Part shown: positions 20,870 to 32,100 of the stretch, piece by piece
Layout of the letters: every line of letters starts with the position of its first letter
How positions within the stretch are numbered: the stretch's first letter is position 1
Assembly (NCBI GenBank): GCA_030867875.1
Contig: JAOWCC010001368.1
Span: forward strand, 2,976,965 to 3,040,964
From: Actinernus sp. WN-2022
Taxonomy: Eukaryota > Cnidaria > Anthozoa > Actiniaria > Actinernidae
DNA: 64,000 bases
Reading direction: 5' to 3'
Position numbers and translations under genes: made by a program
The notes under the pieces: model-generated
Told to the model about the DNA's origin: nothing
Database searches by the model: none
The model's input: the letters and a program-made list of their open reading frames with translations, nothing else

Positions 20870-22740
20870 CAAGATGACAAGGAAATTGCGGGGTAGAAGC
20901 GCATGCGCGGTATCACGCAGTCAATCCTGCGCGAGCGATCACGTGATCTACCGTGGTATGTCCTCTTATTACCAATGGCAATCAACCAATCAGAACACGA
21001 GAAACTGGGCAGTTGTTGTAAACATATTTATTCATTTATTATTGTTACTATGGGAATATATGGGGAGAACTTATTTATTAATTATCATTTTAACTTATTT
21101 CTTGGATTTCTACACGCCGCCACAAGCTGCAAGCTTGAAACATTATCGTGTTAAAATAAAGGGCATTATATTAATTATAACATCACCATAATTTGTAAAG
21201 TGGATATTTCTGTTGTTCAGAAAAGCTTGTCAACTTATATTCTCGGCATAAACGCTTTCCACTAAATGAATTGTTATGGTAAATCAACTAAAGTCTATTG
21301 CAATCAGGACACCAGAACCAAGCTGTATGATTAAAACTAGATTGTCACATTTCATTATTAATTCAGGCATCGGGGTCTGTCCTACTGGGCCCAGAGTGGG
21401 CTCAGGAGGGAAGAAAACCAGACTGAGTACTTTCCGAATTCAAACTTCTTCAAAACAGAAGAGCGAGATATCAACCGACTAACCATCACATACTGCATCG
21501 TGTCCCGGCGGCAATCGAACTCGTTAAAATATATTGCGGTTTTCCAAATAGAACGCTTACCTTTCGGGCTAACTTGACGAATGTACCATCAAGGCTTGAA
21601 CACTAAATATGGAAAAAATGTCAATTCAGTGTCACGGAAGAAGGCCGTTTAGCAACACTTTTATTAAATGCTGAACCAGTTAGCCTAGCACGTTTACATT
21701 ATCTAATTTAAAATAGAATATCAAATAGAAAGACCGTGCCATAATTTATCAATCGATTTCAATATGTTTTTGAGTTTTTCAATGCAATGCTTATAAAAGG
21801 AGATAACGTAGCACCGAGGCTTTGAGTCCAATTTCCTCCTCGTAATTATTATAACACAAACGCTGGATTAGCACTGTTCCGACGATGATTAGTTGTCTGT
21901 CTAAGTCAAGGCACCCTACTACTTTAAATTTAACAGCATTATGTAATTAAATTGTTGGGTACGCGTTGAATAGTGTATTTTGCTATTGTTGTATTCGGCC
22001 GATTAGCCTTTAAAACATTATTTCCATGCAGCCAGTAGTTAACGGATCATCATTTGCTTTCTCGCTATGGTCTTGCTATATTGTCTACGTACATTCACTT
22101 AAGCGACTGAGATTGAAAGCCATAAGAGACACTAATGGCATAAACTCATCACGGACCTACCAACGACGTCACCCCTGTTATGTCAGTGAATTGGACCTAA
22201 GATTGTTCTTCTTTCAGGTAAGGTAAAATCATTTTCTCGATTGTATTTCGTTATTATAGTCAGTATCGTTACCGAAGCGGTGCCAAGAAACATTGCCGCG
22301 TCAGTATTTGTCTAGTTATCTATTTGAGTATCATTGGCCTTTTGTCTTCTGCTGTCCCAATGAAAAGTCAGATGCAAACGTTTTACGTTCACTCTCGCCA
22401 AGGAAGCGGTATGCTCTGAAAACCATTCAGGTCTTCTGTACATTTTAGTGCTTTTCTTGTGACGCCGGAAAAAAGCCTTGCTCTGCTTCTTGATTACGAT
22501 TTATATATCAGGAAAATATTTTAGGAAAATCAACTTAAAATATAAACTGCGGCGTATCAATCATATCAAAGTCACAGTACGTACAAAAGCCTATATATCG
22601 CCGGATTATCGGTGAGCTGATTCCGGTATAGCTCGCGTAACTTACTCGAAAACCTTTGCCTTTTTTAGCGAATAAAACAATTCATAGCTTCTTTTTACCC
22701 TCACAACTAGGTTAAGTAACATCTAATCTGCGACTAGAAT
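20870..22740. other. No gene recognised
   Basis: Short ORFs only, none with a known motif or plausible splice context. Confidence 0.5.
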
Positions 22741-22744
22741 TAAG

Positions 22745-23383
22745 AAGTACTTATCGGAAGGTAGTATAAAAATCCTAGTTCATGCTTTTGTTACTTGTAA
22801 GCTAGACACTGGAAACTCGCTCCTAAGTGGACTTCCGGTTTACTTAATTAAGAAACTGCAGTCAGTTCAAAATTGCGCCGCTCGCCTTATTGTTGGTGGT
22901 GGAAAGTATGATCATATTTCACCTGTTCTTCAGCGTCTCCACTGGCTACCGTAGAAAAACGAATAACTTATAAGATATTACTTCTTACATATAAAGCTCT
23001 AAATATTCTGGCTCCTACCTACATTCGTAATATGGTAGAGTACTATACTCCTCGTAATCTTAGGTCTGCCAATAAATTCCTTCTGAAGGTTCCTACAGTC
23101 AATTTAAAGAGCTATGGAGAAAGGGCTTTTTCTGTTATTGCGCCAAAACTGTGGAATTTGTTGCCACTTACTATTAAGTTATGCCCCTCGGTGGGAGTCT
23201 TCAAAGCTAAGTTAAAAGCATATTTATTTAAGGAAAGTTTGTATTAGTTTAGTTATTGCTTAGATCGTAAGATTTTATAGTTCTTGTAAATCAACTTGCC
23301 TGTTTTCCAGCTATGTAAAGCGCCTTTGGACGTTTAGGATTAAGGCGCTATATAAATGTAGAATTATTATTATTATTACTAGT
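22745..23383 (+). mobile_element. L2-clade LINE 3' fragment
   Basis: RT C-terminal coding (SVQNCAARLIVGG, HWLP, then YKALN, YIRNMVEYYTPRNLRS, FSVIAPKLWNLLP, FKAKLKAYLF) is followed by a 3' UTR with the L2-type stem AAAGCGCCTTTGG ... AAGGCGCTATATAAAT and an ATT tail. A one-base change after HWLP introduces a stop. Confidence 0.9.
23032..23247 (+). pseudogene. L2 LINE reverse transcriptase C-terminus
   Basis: The intact part of the frame encodes the typical L2 ending (ERAFSVIAPKLWNLLPLTIK ... LKAYLFKESLY) and stops at TAG. Upstream coding from about 22768 is in another frame. Confidence 0.85.
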
Positions 23384-23734
23384 AGCAGTATGGAGTGATT
23401 ATTTTAAGATTTCGACATGTCAAATTTGACTTTTCTTACGCTGGCTGGAGTGAATCTATTTATAATGCACGAATACCTTGAGGACGAATATAACTTACTC
23501 GTTAAACAATATATACAACTGTATTCAGCTGTAAATTTGCTTGAAACAAGCAATAGCGTACAAAAAATAAAAGAGGTGCCATGGCTGTGGTTACTAGATC
23601 CGGTCCAGTGTAAGAGAAAAAAGCAATAGACTTTGGTTCTTTCATTTTAATTGTTTTAACCTTATTTAACCTTGGAAGAAACGACAGGAGAAGCAAACAA
23701 AACAAACACTTTACCCGTTGTTTACAATTACTTC

Positions 23735-24600
23735 AAAAACTCATGAATAATTAACGAGCATTTTGTCCAATCAGATGAAGCAAATCAGTCACGTGCATGC
23801 TCCTTTATACCTGATAAAATCTCATCATTCTAAAAAGCCCGCGGAGGGATTTGAATGCTGTCCCAGGGGGAAACGGGGTTAATGATTGAGACAATGGATA
23901 AGCACCTTACAACTCTTGGAATTTCTATTGATGTTTCAGCTTTCTAATTGAATTGCTAATTAGAATGAACGTTTTATATAAAGAATACTAATGAACATGA
24001 AATTCTATATAAAGTTTCATCCTATATATAATTAAGAATTCACTGATAAAGACCCAAAGATAGCGAAAAGTACACGGAACATAAGGTACCTAGATAATAA
24101 ATTTTGCACTAAACTTACTAATATCAGCAGACTATAGCTACCGAGATACACAGATAATATTTTTTTAAATGAAGTTACCAACTACCATTACTTGTTTACT
24201 GAGCCACTGTTTAGTTCCAATTATTAAATCAAACTCAAAGCCGTAAAATGATAAAAATGTGCATTAAACTTACAAACATCCTCTTCATATTTTGTGCCGG
24301 AGTCAAAAATTTAGTCTGCCGTCATTCAGTCACATCGCTTTCCAAGTCTTTAACTTTATCGATGTCAACCATGACACCAAATCCTTCAAGTGCAGCTTCT
24401 TGCCCGGCTAGCTTGTTCTTTGCCACACGATGCTTTCAGCATGGTAATTTCTTCATGTCATTCCCTTGAGATGTTCGTAATCGCAGGCGGTGATTACTCG
24501 AATATTTTCCAGGGCGTTGTGAATACAAAGGTTCAATGGTTCATTAAGTAACCATTATAGGTTTTTGAAGCCGTTTAATAAACTCGCAGCCCGTGTTTTA
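23735..24600 (+). repeat. Dispersed duplicated block, copy 1 (about 860 bp)
   Basis: It matches 30707-31570 closely, from CAAAAACTCATGAATAATTA through GCCCGCGGAGGGATTTGAAT to AGGCGGTGATTACTCGAATA. There are small indels and no ORF shared between copies that looks like a gene. Confidence 0.75.
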
Positions 24601-24960
24601 TAACAACAACAAGTTTATTTCGTACTTAGGTTACATATTTACAGAGGAGAGATCAACTGTTATAAGAAGATGGAAAGTAACAAAATTAAGTACAGGTCAT
24701 CTGAAAATAACCATGCGGCTAATCTAAGTCAGATGACACTATTTGCAGACTGATAATTTAAATATATTAATAGGGTCAGTTACAGCATGGACAGAAAGGA
24801 GAAATAAAACAGTAAATATGACGGTAAAGTAATATAATATCATACTTAAACATTGAAACTAAACCTAACAAAACAGTGCTGCAGATTATATACAAAATAA
24901 ATAGAAAATACATGTTAAATAAATAGAAAGGAGGACAGATGGTATTCAGGTGATTTTATT
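24600..24960. other. Non-coding, possible minus-strand LINE 3' UTR
   Basis: It starts with AACAACAACAAGTTTATTT, like the reverse complement of a LINE tail. No RT coding was identified. Confidence 0.35.
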
Positions 24961-24984
24961 ATATGAATCTATGATATCATTTTG

Positions 24985-25160
24985 ACCGCAAACCACTCTC
25001 ATGCGCTCTCATCGAACTTGAACCTGTTCAAATTGTCATGAGAGTTGATGAGAGTACTAGTTTTCTTTAACTCTCATGTGCTCTCATGCCCGTTTGACCG
25101 GGCTACATCAGTGATAGTCGATGAGGAATTGAAGAAAATTCTGGTATATACTTCATGGTA
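24985..25160. repeat. Dispersed repeat with ACTCTCATG motifs, copy 1
   Basis: ACTCTCATGCGCTCTCATCG, ACTCTCATGTGCTCTCATGC and GTTTGACCGGGCTACATCAG recur inverted at 60238-60440. Inner inverted pairs (TCATGAGAGTTGATGAGAGT) make it partly self-complementary. Confidence 0.7.
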
Positions 25161-25655
25161 GTGTTTCGTTCCATATAGTCTCCCTGCATAATCATTTTCT
25201 CTACTGTTTTACAGTATTATGATTTTCATAGGCTCTGTGCAAATTGGTTAGTTTTCATATTTTAAAGTGGCAAAAATTAAATACTCATAGTAGAAATGAA
25301 TCAAATAGCCATGGCTTATTAGAGCGGCTTAAGATCAGTTGAGTGTTGTAAACCGCTATCTGATTGGTAGATGATCTAGCCACAACATTTTTCACAGCCA
25401 ATAGAAAAGCCAGTAAGCAAACGGAAAACCAAAGCAATCACCAAATTCATTTTGACGCTCCAAATGAGAACCGGCAACAGGTAATTAAGATGCCGGTTTA
25501 ATCTTGACTCAGAAGGAATTCAGTGGCGTTAGTTGTTTTACTTTTAATTTCCACCGCCAAATCTCAAACAGGTGCCAATGATACGAGATAGCCACGAATC
25601 CTACAAGATAAACGAACAAAATTCACAGCTCAACGAAAAGAAGCCTAGCTTTCCT

Positions 25656-26004
25656 CACACCGCGGCAAAACGTCACGCGCATGCGTATTTGCTATTCTTG
25701 TCCGCGCGCGGCCGCCCCCAGTTTCCCGCGAAAACTGAAATGAAACAACAGGCACATGCCGTGATTTTAACGTTTCTGCTTAAAAGCATTCATTTGTGAA
25801 CTGTTTTGTCAAAAACTAAGAAAACTACTTAAAAGCTAAGCCTAAGACTTTAACAGGTTGAAGTTTTCTTAATTTGTAATTCATTGTGAGTTTACTAAGT
25901 TATAAAATTATTTACTAAAAAAGTTGAAACCCTCGGTAATTTGTATTTGAGAGCAGAGCCTTCGTTCTTTTGGCCAGCGGAGCATACCGTTTTGCCGCGG
26001 TGTG
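25656..26004. mobile_element. Mutator-like MITE with 9-bp target duplication
   Basis: The terminal inverted repeats are CACACCGCGGCAAAACG and CGTTTTGCCGCGGTGTG. They are flanked by AGCTTTCCT at 25647-25655 and 26005-26013. The duplicated locus has the single unfilled AGCTTTCCT at 62233-62241. A 9-bp duplication is typical of Mutator-like elements. No transposase is present; the 75-codon ORF inside is not recognisable. Confidence 0.9.
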
Positions 26005-26065
26005 AGCTTTCCTAAGGGGTGTCTCTTTGAAATCATTCATAAACAGTGCTCTTTTGTTTTACCAG

Positions 26066-26073
26066 ATAATGCG
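26066..26073 (+). promoter_or_regulatory. Minimal upstream ORF overlapping the receptor start
   Basis: After a probable 5' UTR splice acceptor (TTTTGTTTTACCAG, ending at 26065) the leader reads ATAATGCGATGAATG. ATG-CGA-TGA forms a two-codon uORF whose TGA overlaps the main ATG at 26074. Copy 2 keeps the arrangement (ATG-CAA-TGA at 62302-62310). Such overlap is known to permit termination-reinitiation control; function here is inferred. Confidence 0.45.
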
Positions 26074-26155
26074 ATGAATGCTGTTTGTTTTGCTTTCGTT
26101 TTCATCTTCTTCATTTTTGCGGAAAGATCGCCCATAGCTCAAGGCACTGAAAATG
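26074..26155 (+). CDS. Receptor copy 1, exon 1 (signal peptide)
   Basis: It encodes the start Met and a hydrophobic leader (FAFVFIFFIFA). The donor is G|GTGAGACC, phase 1. Copy 2 has the same exon at 62307-62388. Confidence 0.85.
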
Positions 26156-29100
26156 GTGAGACCAAACGTTTGTCTTAGTATCGATGTACTGCGTTGTAAA
26201 ACGCTTGTTGTACTATCATATTAAGATGTCAAGTGTCATTTTTATAAGCTAAAAATATATTTTAGAGTAGTTCTTATAAAACTATTAATGACTGCTACAT
26301 ATAAGATACTAAACTCTACTACAAAATGTTCACAGCATCGTCTTTTTACGTTTACTACAATGGTAAAGACATCAGTCTTCAGGGATTACTCAACTCTCTA
26401 ACGGCCGATGATAGCACTAATTCAAGCAGTGAACCAGAACTATTGGTCCATCAACGGTGCAGAAAGAAACGCTTTTCCTGCCAAGGGAGATGCTCGCTGG
26501 ACCTCAAGGGAAATAGAGACCTAACCAAGAAGAAATGTTACTGTGACGAGCTGTGTATAGAGACCGGCGACTGCTGCTATGATTACTTTCGAAGGTATGT
26601 ATCATCTTGGTTTTGTACCTTGAAGTGCCGCCGAAATGCTTTTATTTTGAGCCATTTGTTAGTTACATTTGTAACATAAGTTACACGGCTAACCATGTTA
26701 TATACTCTGATAAAACATGGCTTCTTAGCCAATCAGAGCGCGCGTACTATCGTATCTATATTATAAATATAATATAAATTATGGGATCATCCTAAGAACG
26801 TGCGATTTGATTGGATGCTCAGCGTGATTGATTTTGTTATAAATGCACGCTCAAGAAAAAATCAAACACGCTGTCAGAATCCAATCAAACAAAACGTATC
26901 GGTGATTGTTTTTCGCGAGTTTATATAGCTAACGGAGATAATTTCATAGACTGGGAAGAAAACATGTCCGACTTTGAGTTGTTAAGGTGTGTTGAAGAAG
27001 AGGAAAATAAAAGTCGCTTCCCAAAACTAAAAGAAAATGAACGGCGAGAGAATTTAGCATCGGCTTCGTACTCTAAAGCGACCACAAAATGGGATGCTAA
27101 AACGTTTAAATTTGTGAAAAGCAATGTCCACATTCTAATACAGCGTTACTCATTGAGAGTTTGATATAATTTTTTTTTAAGTAAAATGTGGTTTTTCTAA
27201 CAGCCTGCATGGTGTATTATTAAAACGAGAGGATTTAAGTGACAACACAACAACAAGACATGACTCACCAATAAGTCGACGATAACTGTAATAAGCCTGC
27301 TTTATGCTGAAACCTGAAGAGTGAATTGCGAAGAATACAATGGGATTTCTCTGGTTTCATGTAGAAATTCGTTTGAGAGGTTCCTGAATGTTCCTGAATG
27401 AAAAAAGGGCGATAAAACTTGCAGAGAACCCAGAACTGGCAGAATTTCAAGAGATTATCATTCATGTGTATAGCGGCCATGCCAACGAAGAGAGCCTCAA
27501 AAGCTACGCAACACGGCCATCAGAGCAGCAGTTACAACACTGTTCCTTGGGATAAAGAAAATATCCTTCTTCAGACCACAGAAACAGTAATCAGTGTCAA
27601 CTATGCAGTTGTTGTAGAAAATAGTCGGCAATCCTCAACTCACGTGTCCAACTCTAATGCCGCTAATTCGCTAACGCTTTCTCTGTGAATGCTTTTCCAT
27701 CAGGCATTTTCAACGCCTTGCACTATCAAAATGTGCAGATAAACCTCTCCTGTGCTGACCAGAAATTGTAAAAAGAAAGCACTTTGTTTCCTGCAAAAGT
27801 TTTGACCAGATGACAATATTACAACCCATTTCATTTGCCGGCTCTTGCAATTTCTGTCTTTCACTTTTATCGATTGACACGTTCTATTCTTAGCAGATTA
27901 CTTCATCCAATAAGAAACGAGCTTTCAGATCGTCAATGTCAAGCTGTCACAATTGAACCAATCAGCGACGAAAAACGTTGTAAACAAGTCAAGTACATTA
28001 AAATGGGGTTTTCGCTGTCGTCAGTTTGCTAATTTAGATTTTTACGCGGGTTCTAAAGATAGCTTTTTTTCTTTGTTCTACATTAAAGTTTATATTATAA
28101 AACAAATAAAAGATGGTTCTCCTTGTTATATAACAAAACAAGAGCCCATCTGGGCTTCCACTCGGGCCACATGAGATTGAAGATGAAATACACTTTCATT
28201 TGAAATCCTCTTAGTAATAACCAAAGGGAAGAATTATTAGCTGTATTTAGAAGTTTTTAGGAGTGGCCGGTAGCGCGGTGACTTTCATTCTCTGCTCCCC
28301 AAGTATATATGTAATTTAATATTTTTGTTTTTCTCGTATGTAAATTAAAGAAGTTGACATTTTAATTTAAACACTACTTATTAAAAGTAACTTACATTAG
28401 TCTTCTGTTCTGTTGTACTGCAGGTTCCGATTGTCTCAAATGTATGTTTATATTTGTACCATATTATAAGTTGTATCCTGTCCATCCTGTGATGGAGCTA
28501 GCTATGTCAATTTGTGTGCCTCTATGTAACTTTATCTGCTGTTCTTGCAATAGCGATACTACTGTTTGTAAACACAACGTCATTTATATATTTGCATATA
28601 TAATGTGGTTTGGCAAAAAAAACGCGTGTTTGTATGACTTGTATGGACTGTATGGGAACTAGCGATTTGGGACTCACAAAATACATCTAAAGTCTCAATT
28701 CTGCTTCCAAGTCCAAACATGGTTATCAAGCTAAATGAAGGATTCTTCCGTTTTCCCCATATTAACAGACATGTAACAGTATCTTAATCCAGTAGACTCT
28801 CTCTAGCTAGGTTATTCTGTCGTAAAACATGCCTTAGCTGCGTAGTTGACCTGACCCAACAACAGTTTTACCATTGACAGATTGCCTAACTATGTTATGC
28901 CAGAGAATAGATTTCGGACAACAAGAGGCCATGCAAGTACAACCTCAACAACAAGTCTTTAAAATAACACATGCAATGTTCATTTTAACTTCCTCCCAGT
29001 GATTTAGCATTCAGTTTTGAACTGTATCAGTAGCTTTGCATATTTACTGGCAGCTACCACAGCAGTGTTATGCATGTATCAGTGGACATTATTACTACAT

Positions 29101-32100
29101 AAAACATAATCGTGACTACTGGATTTAGCCTGTATATTTATAATATATAAAATGTATATAGTGGCACCAAGGGAACTAGTACTACTACTACTAACAGAAG
29201 AGAGAGTCAATGTATTTAGCATGGTATTTGTTATAATTGGGGACAAATATATTTACTCTCGATAATTATCTATACAACTATATAATTCCACTACACTTGA
29301 GGGTGGTCACTACCAGAGATTTGGTTGCATTCTCAGTGTTGGCCTACAATTTAACATTGTGATCCAAGAAGACACAAAGCTTTTAGAACCATTTGCAGAT
29401 GTCAGAGCAAATTAAGGCATGCAGTACCAGTTCTCCCAGTTATTTTAAGGTCCTTTATACCTGGATTTGAACTCTGACTACCTCCTGCACAACAAACTGA
29501 CACTTACCCACCGAGCTTACTGGTTCTGTGATGGGCCAAATTTTGTTCAGATAAAATTAATCGAATTCTATTAAAAATACATCTGAGACATTGAATAAAT
29601 GTAGTCCATGGAGTTTTAATTAGCATAGTTTTTGTCATAAATAAATGTTATTATTATAGCCAGAGAATAATACTGGTTCACTACTCATGCTCTTGCGATA
29701 AGTGATAATGGATATATAATGAACTACAACTGCCAAATGCTGCACATTTGCCCGGGGACCAGGACTGATCAGTATTATTTTCATTCTGGATGAGATAGGA
29801 CGTATTTCTCAGCAAGTAGCTTTTATGCATTTTGTAAAAGTATAAATCTATTATGCTAGAGAAAATAAGACTGAGTTTGTACCCTTTCTCTTCATATTTA
29901 TTTATTTACTAGAAGTAATCATAGATTATCAAAGTGCATTCAACATATTTTTGAAAGAGAAAGGACTGTGGTAACAGTCTGAAAAGCTGAAAATTGCTGC
30001 AATGAAGTGGACGGTGTACGCGTATATAATCCTGATCAAAAGTGCTTGTTTTTTAACTAATGTGAAAATTTTGATGTCTTAATTGATTTATATGTTAATA
30101 TACAAGGGGATGCATCTGGGTATAAAACTGTAATTATCTTTGTGTAACATTAAATCATTGGATGCGATGCTTATGGGGCTATATGTATACATGTGTGTTT
30201 TATATGGTTATGGCATTGATTTGAGAATTAGTAGCACATTTTGCTGTGTGGTATACAGTGTAAAGCAATAATTGAAGTTAGTGTAGAACACAAATCAACT
30301 CAGGCTTTACATACATACATGAACTTTATTTGAGTGTCAATAGTATTTAGCTGTAAAGCTAATTGGGGACACTATATTACAGGATATATAAAGGGATTAA
30401 TATAAAGTACGTATAAATAAATATTACTATTCAGATGTGTATAAACTGAATTCCAGTTCCTAGAACATAAACTATATATGGATGTGTATAAAGTACAGCC
30501 CATGCAGTTCCTTCGATTTGAACAGATCGTTCACATTACGTTTCCCGGGTATTTTTCAAGTGAGAACAAGGTTGGTTGCAGAATATTGAGTGCCATTGTT
30601 GTTCCAGAATAATTTATGGTCGCTTTGTTCAGCCTTGTTTCAGGTCCGTTAGAAATTCAGTGTAGATCAATTGAACACAGCAATGAAGTCAGTACTTTAA
30701 ATTTCCTTCAAAAACTCATGAATAATTAATGACCATTTTGTCCAATCAGATGAAGCAAATCAGTCACGTGCATGCTCCTTTATACCTGATAAAATCTCAT
30801 CATTCTTAAAGGCCCGCGGAGGGATTTGAATTCTGTCCCAGGGGGAAACGGGGTTAATGATTGAGACAATGGAATTTCTATTGATGTTTCAGCTTTCTCA
30901 TTGAATTGCTAATAAGGATGAACGTTTTATATAAAGAATACTAATGAACATGACATTCTATATAAAGTTTCATCCTAATTAAGAATTCACTGATAAAGAC
31001 CCAAAGATAGCAAAAAGTACACGGAACATAAGGTACCTAGATAATAATATTTGCACTAAATTTACTAATATCAGCAAACTACCAAGATACACAGATAATA
31101 TTTTTAAAATGAAGTTATCGAACTACCATTACTTGTTTGCCGAGCCACTGTTTAGTTCCAATTCAAAGCCAAACTCAAAGCCGTAAAATAATATAAACGT
31201 GCATTAAACTTACATATTTTGTGCCGGAGTCAAAAATTTAGAGTCTGCCGTCATGTCAGTCACATCGCATTCCAAGTCTTGAACTTTATCGAGGTAAACC
31301 ACGACACCAAATCCTTCAAGTGCAGGTTGTTCTTGCATTGCGAAACGCCGCTTCAAACAACATAGTATGGTAATTTCTTCATGTCATTCCCTTGAGATGT
31401 TCGTCATTGCAGGCGGTGATTACTCGAATATTTTGCATGGCGTTGTGAATACAAAGGTTCAATGCATATGGTTCATTAAGTAACCATTCCCTTGAGATGT
31501 GCGTCTTTCTTTCATTGCATTCTTAAAGCATTTTTGAAGCCGTTTAAAACACTCACAGCACGTGTTTTATCAAGTCTAAAAATTGATAAAACACTGCTGT
31601 TCGTGTTTTAAACAGTACCTCACCTTGTACTGTGTTGATATTCCAGTTCCTTGGCATATCAAAGTGTCGGTATAGATTAACTCTCTGTCTGATTGTAGTG
31701 TTAATTTGAATCCGTTAATTTGTATAACCAAGATGTACACAGTGTCGCACCTCGACACACAAGATACGCCGATTACGGGTATCTAGAAAACTCAGACCTT
31801 GTTTCTCTTCAGCCAGGTCATCTTTTACTGTTTGTAGTTTCGGTATCTGTATGTACAGCGAAAAGCAGAATCCAGTACAGCGAGCAAGCCAACAGAATTC
31901 ACTCGGTTGTTTACAAATTATGGTGAGTTGATTTGACTCAGTTCTCTGTTCAACTTCGCTAGTATGGTGTCGTCACCGCGCCGACAAAACAGACCATGTT
32001 TGACTTAAACCACCACGATGCACACGTGTAGTATTTAAAAAGCTTCTTCACAACTCACACTGAAATATTCATATCCAGGTATGATTTATAGCATCTTGAC

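Larger units (their letters stand above)
25213..26155 (+). repeat. Segmental duplication, upstream block of receptor copy 1
   Basis: It matches 61831-62388 (GATTTTCATAGGCTCTGTGC, CATGGCTTATTAGAGCG, AATGAGAACCGGCAACAGGT) through exon 1. The main difference is the 349-bp insertion at 25656-26004. Confidence 0.9.

Noticed and set aside
23417..23629. 70-codon ORF as a Harbinger nuclease N-terminus
   Set aside because: Only a vague resemblance of the basic tail; no supporting downstream coding.
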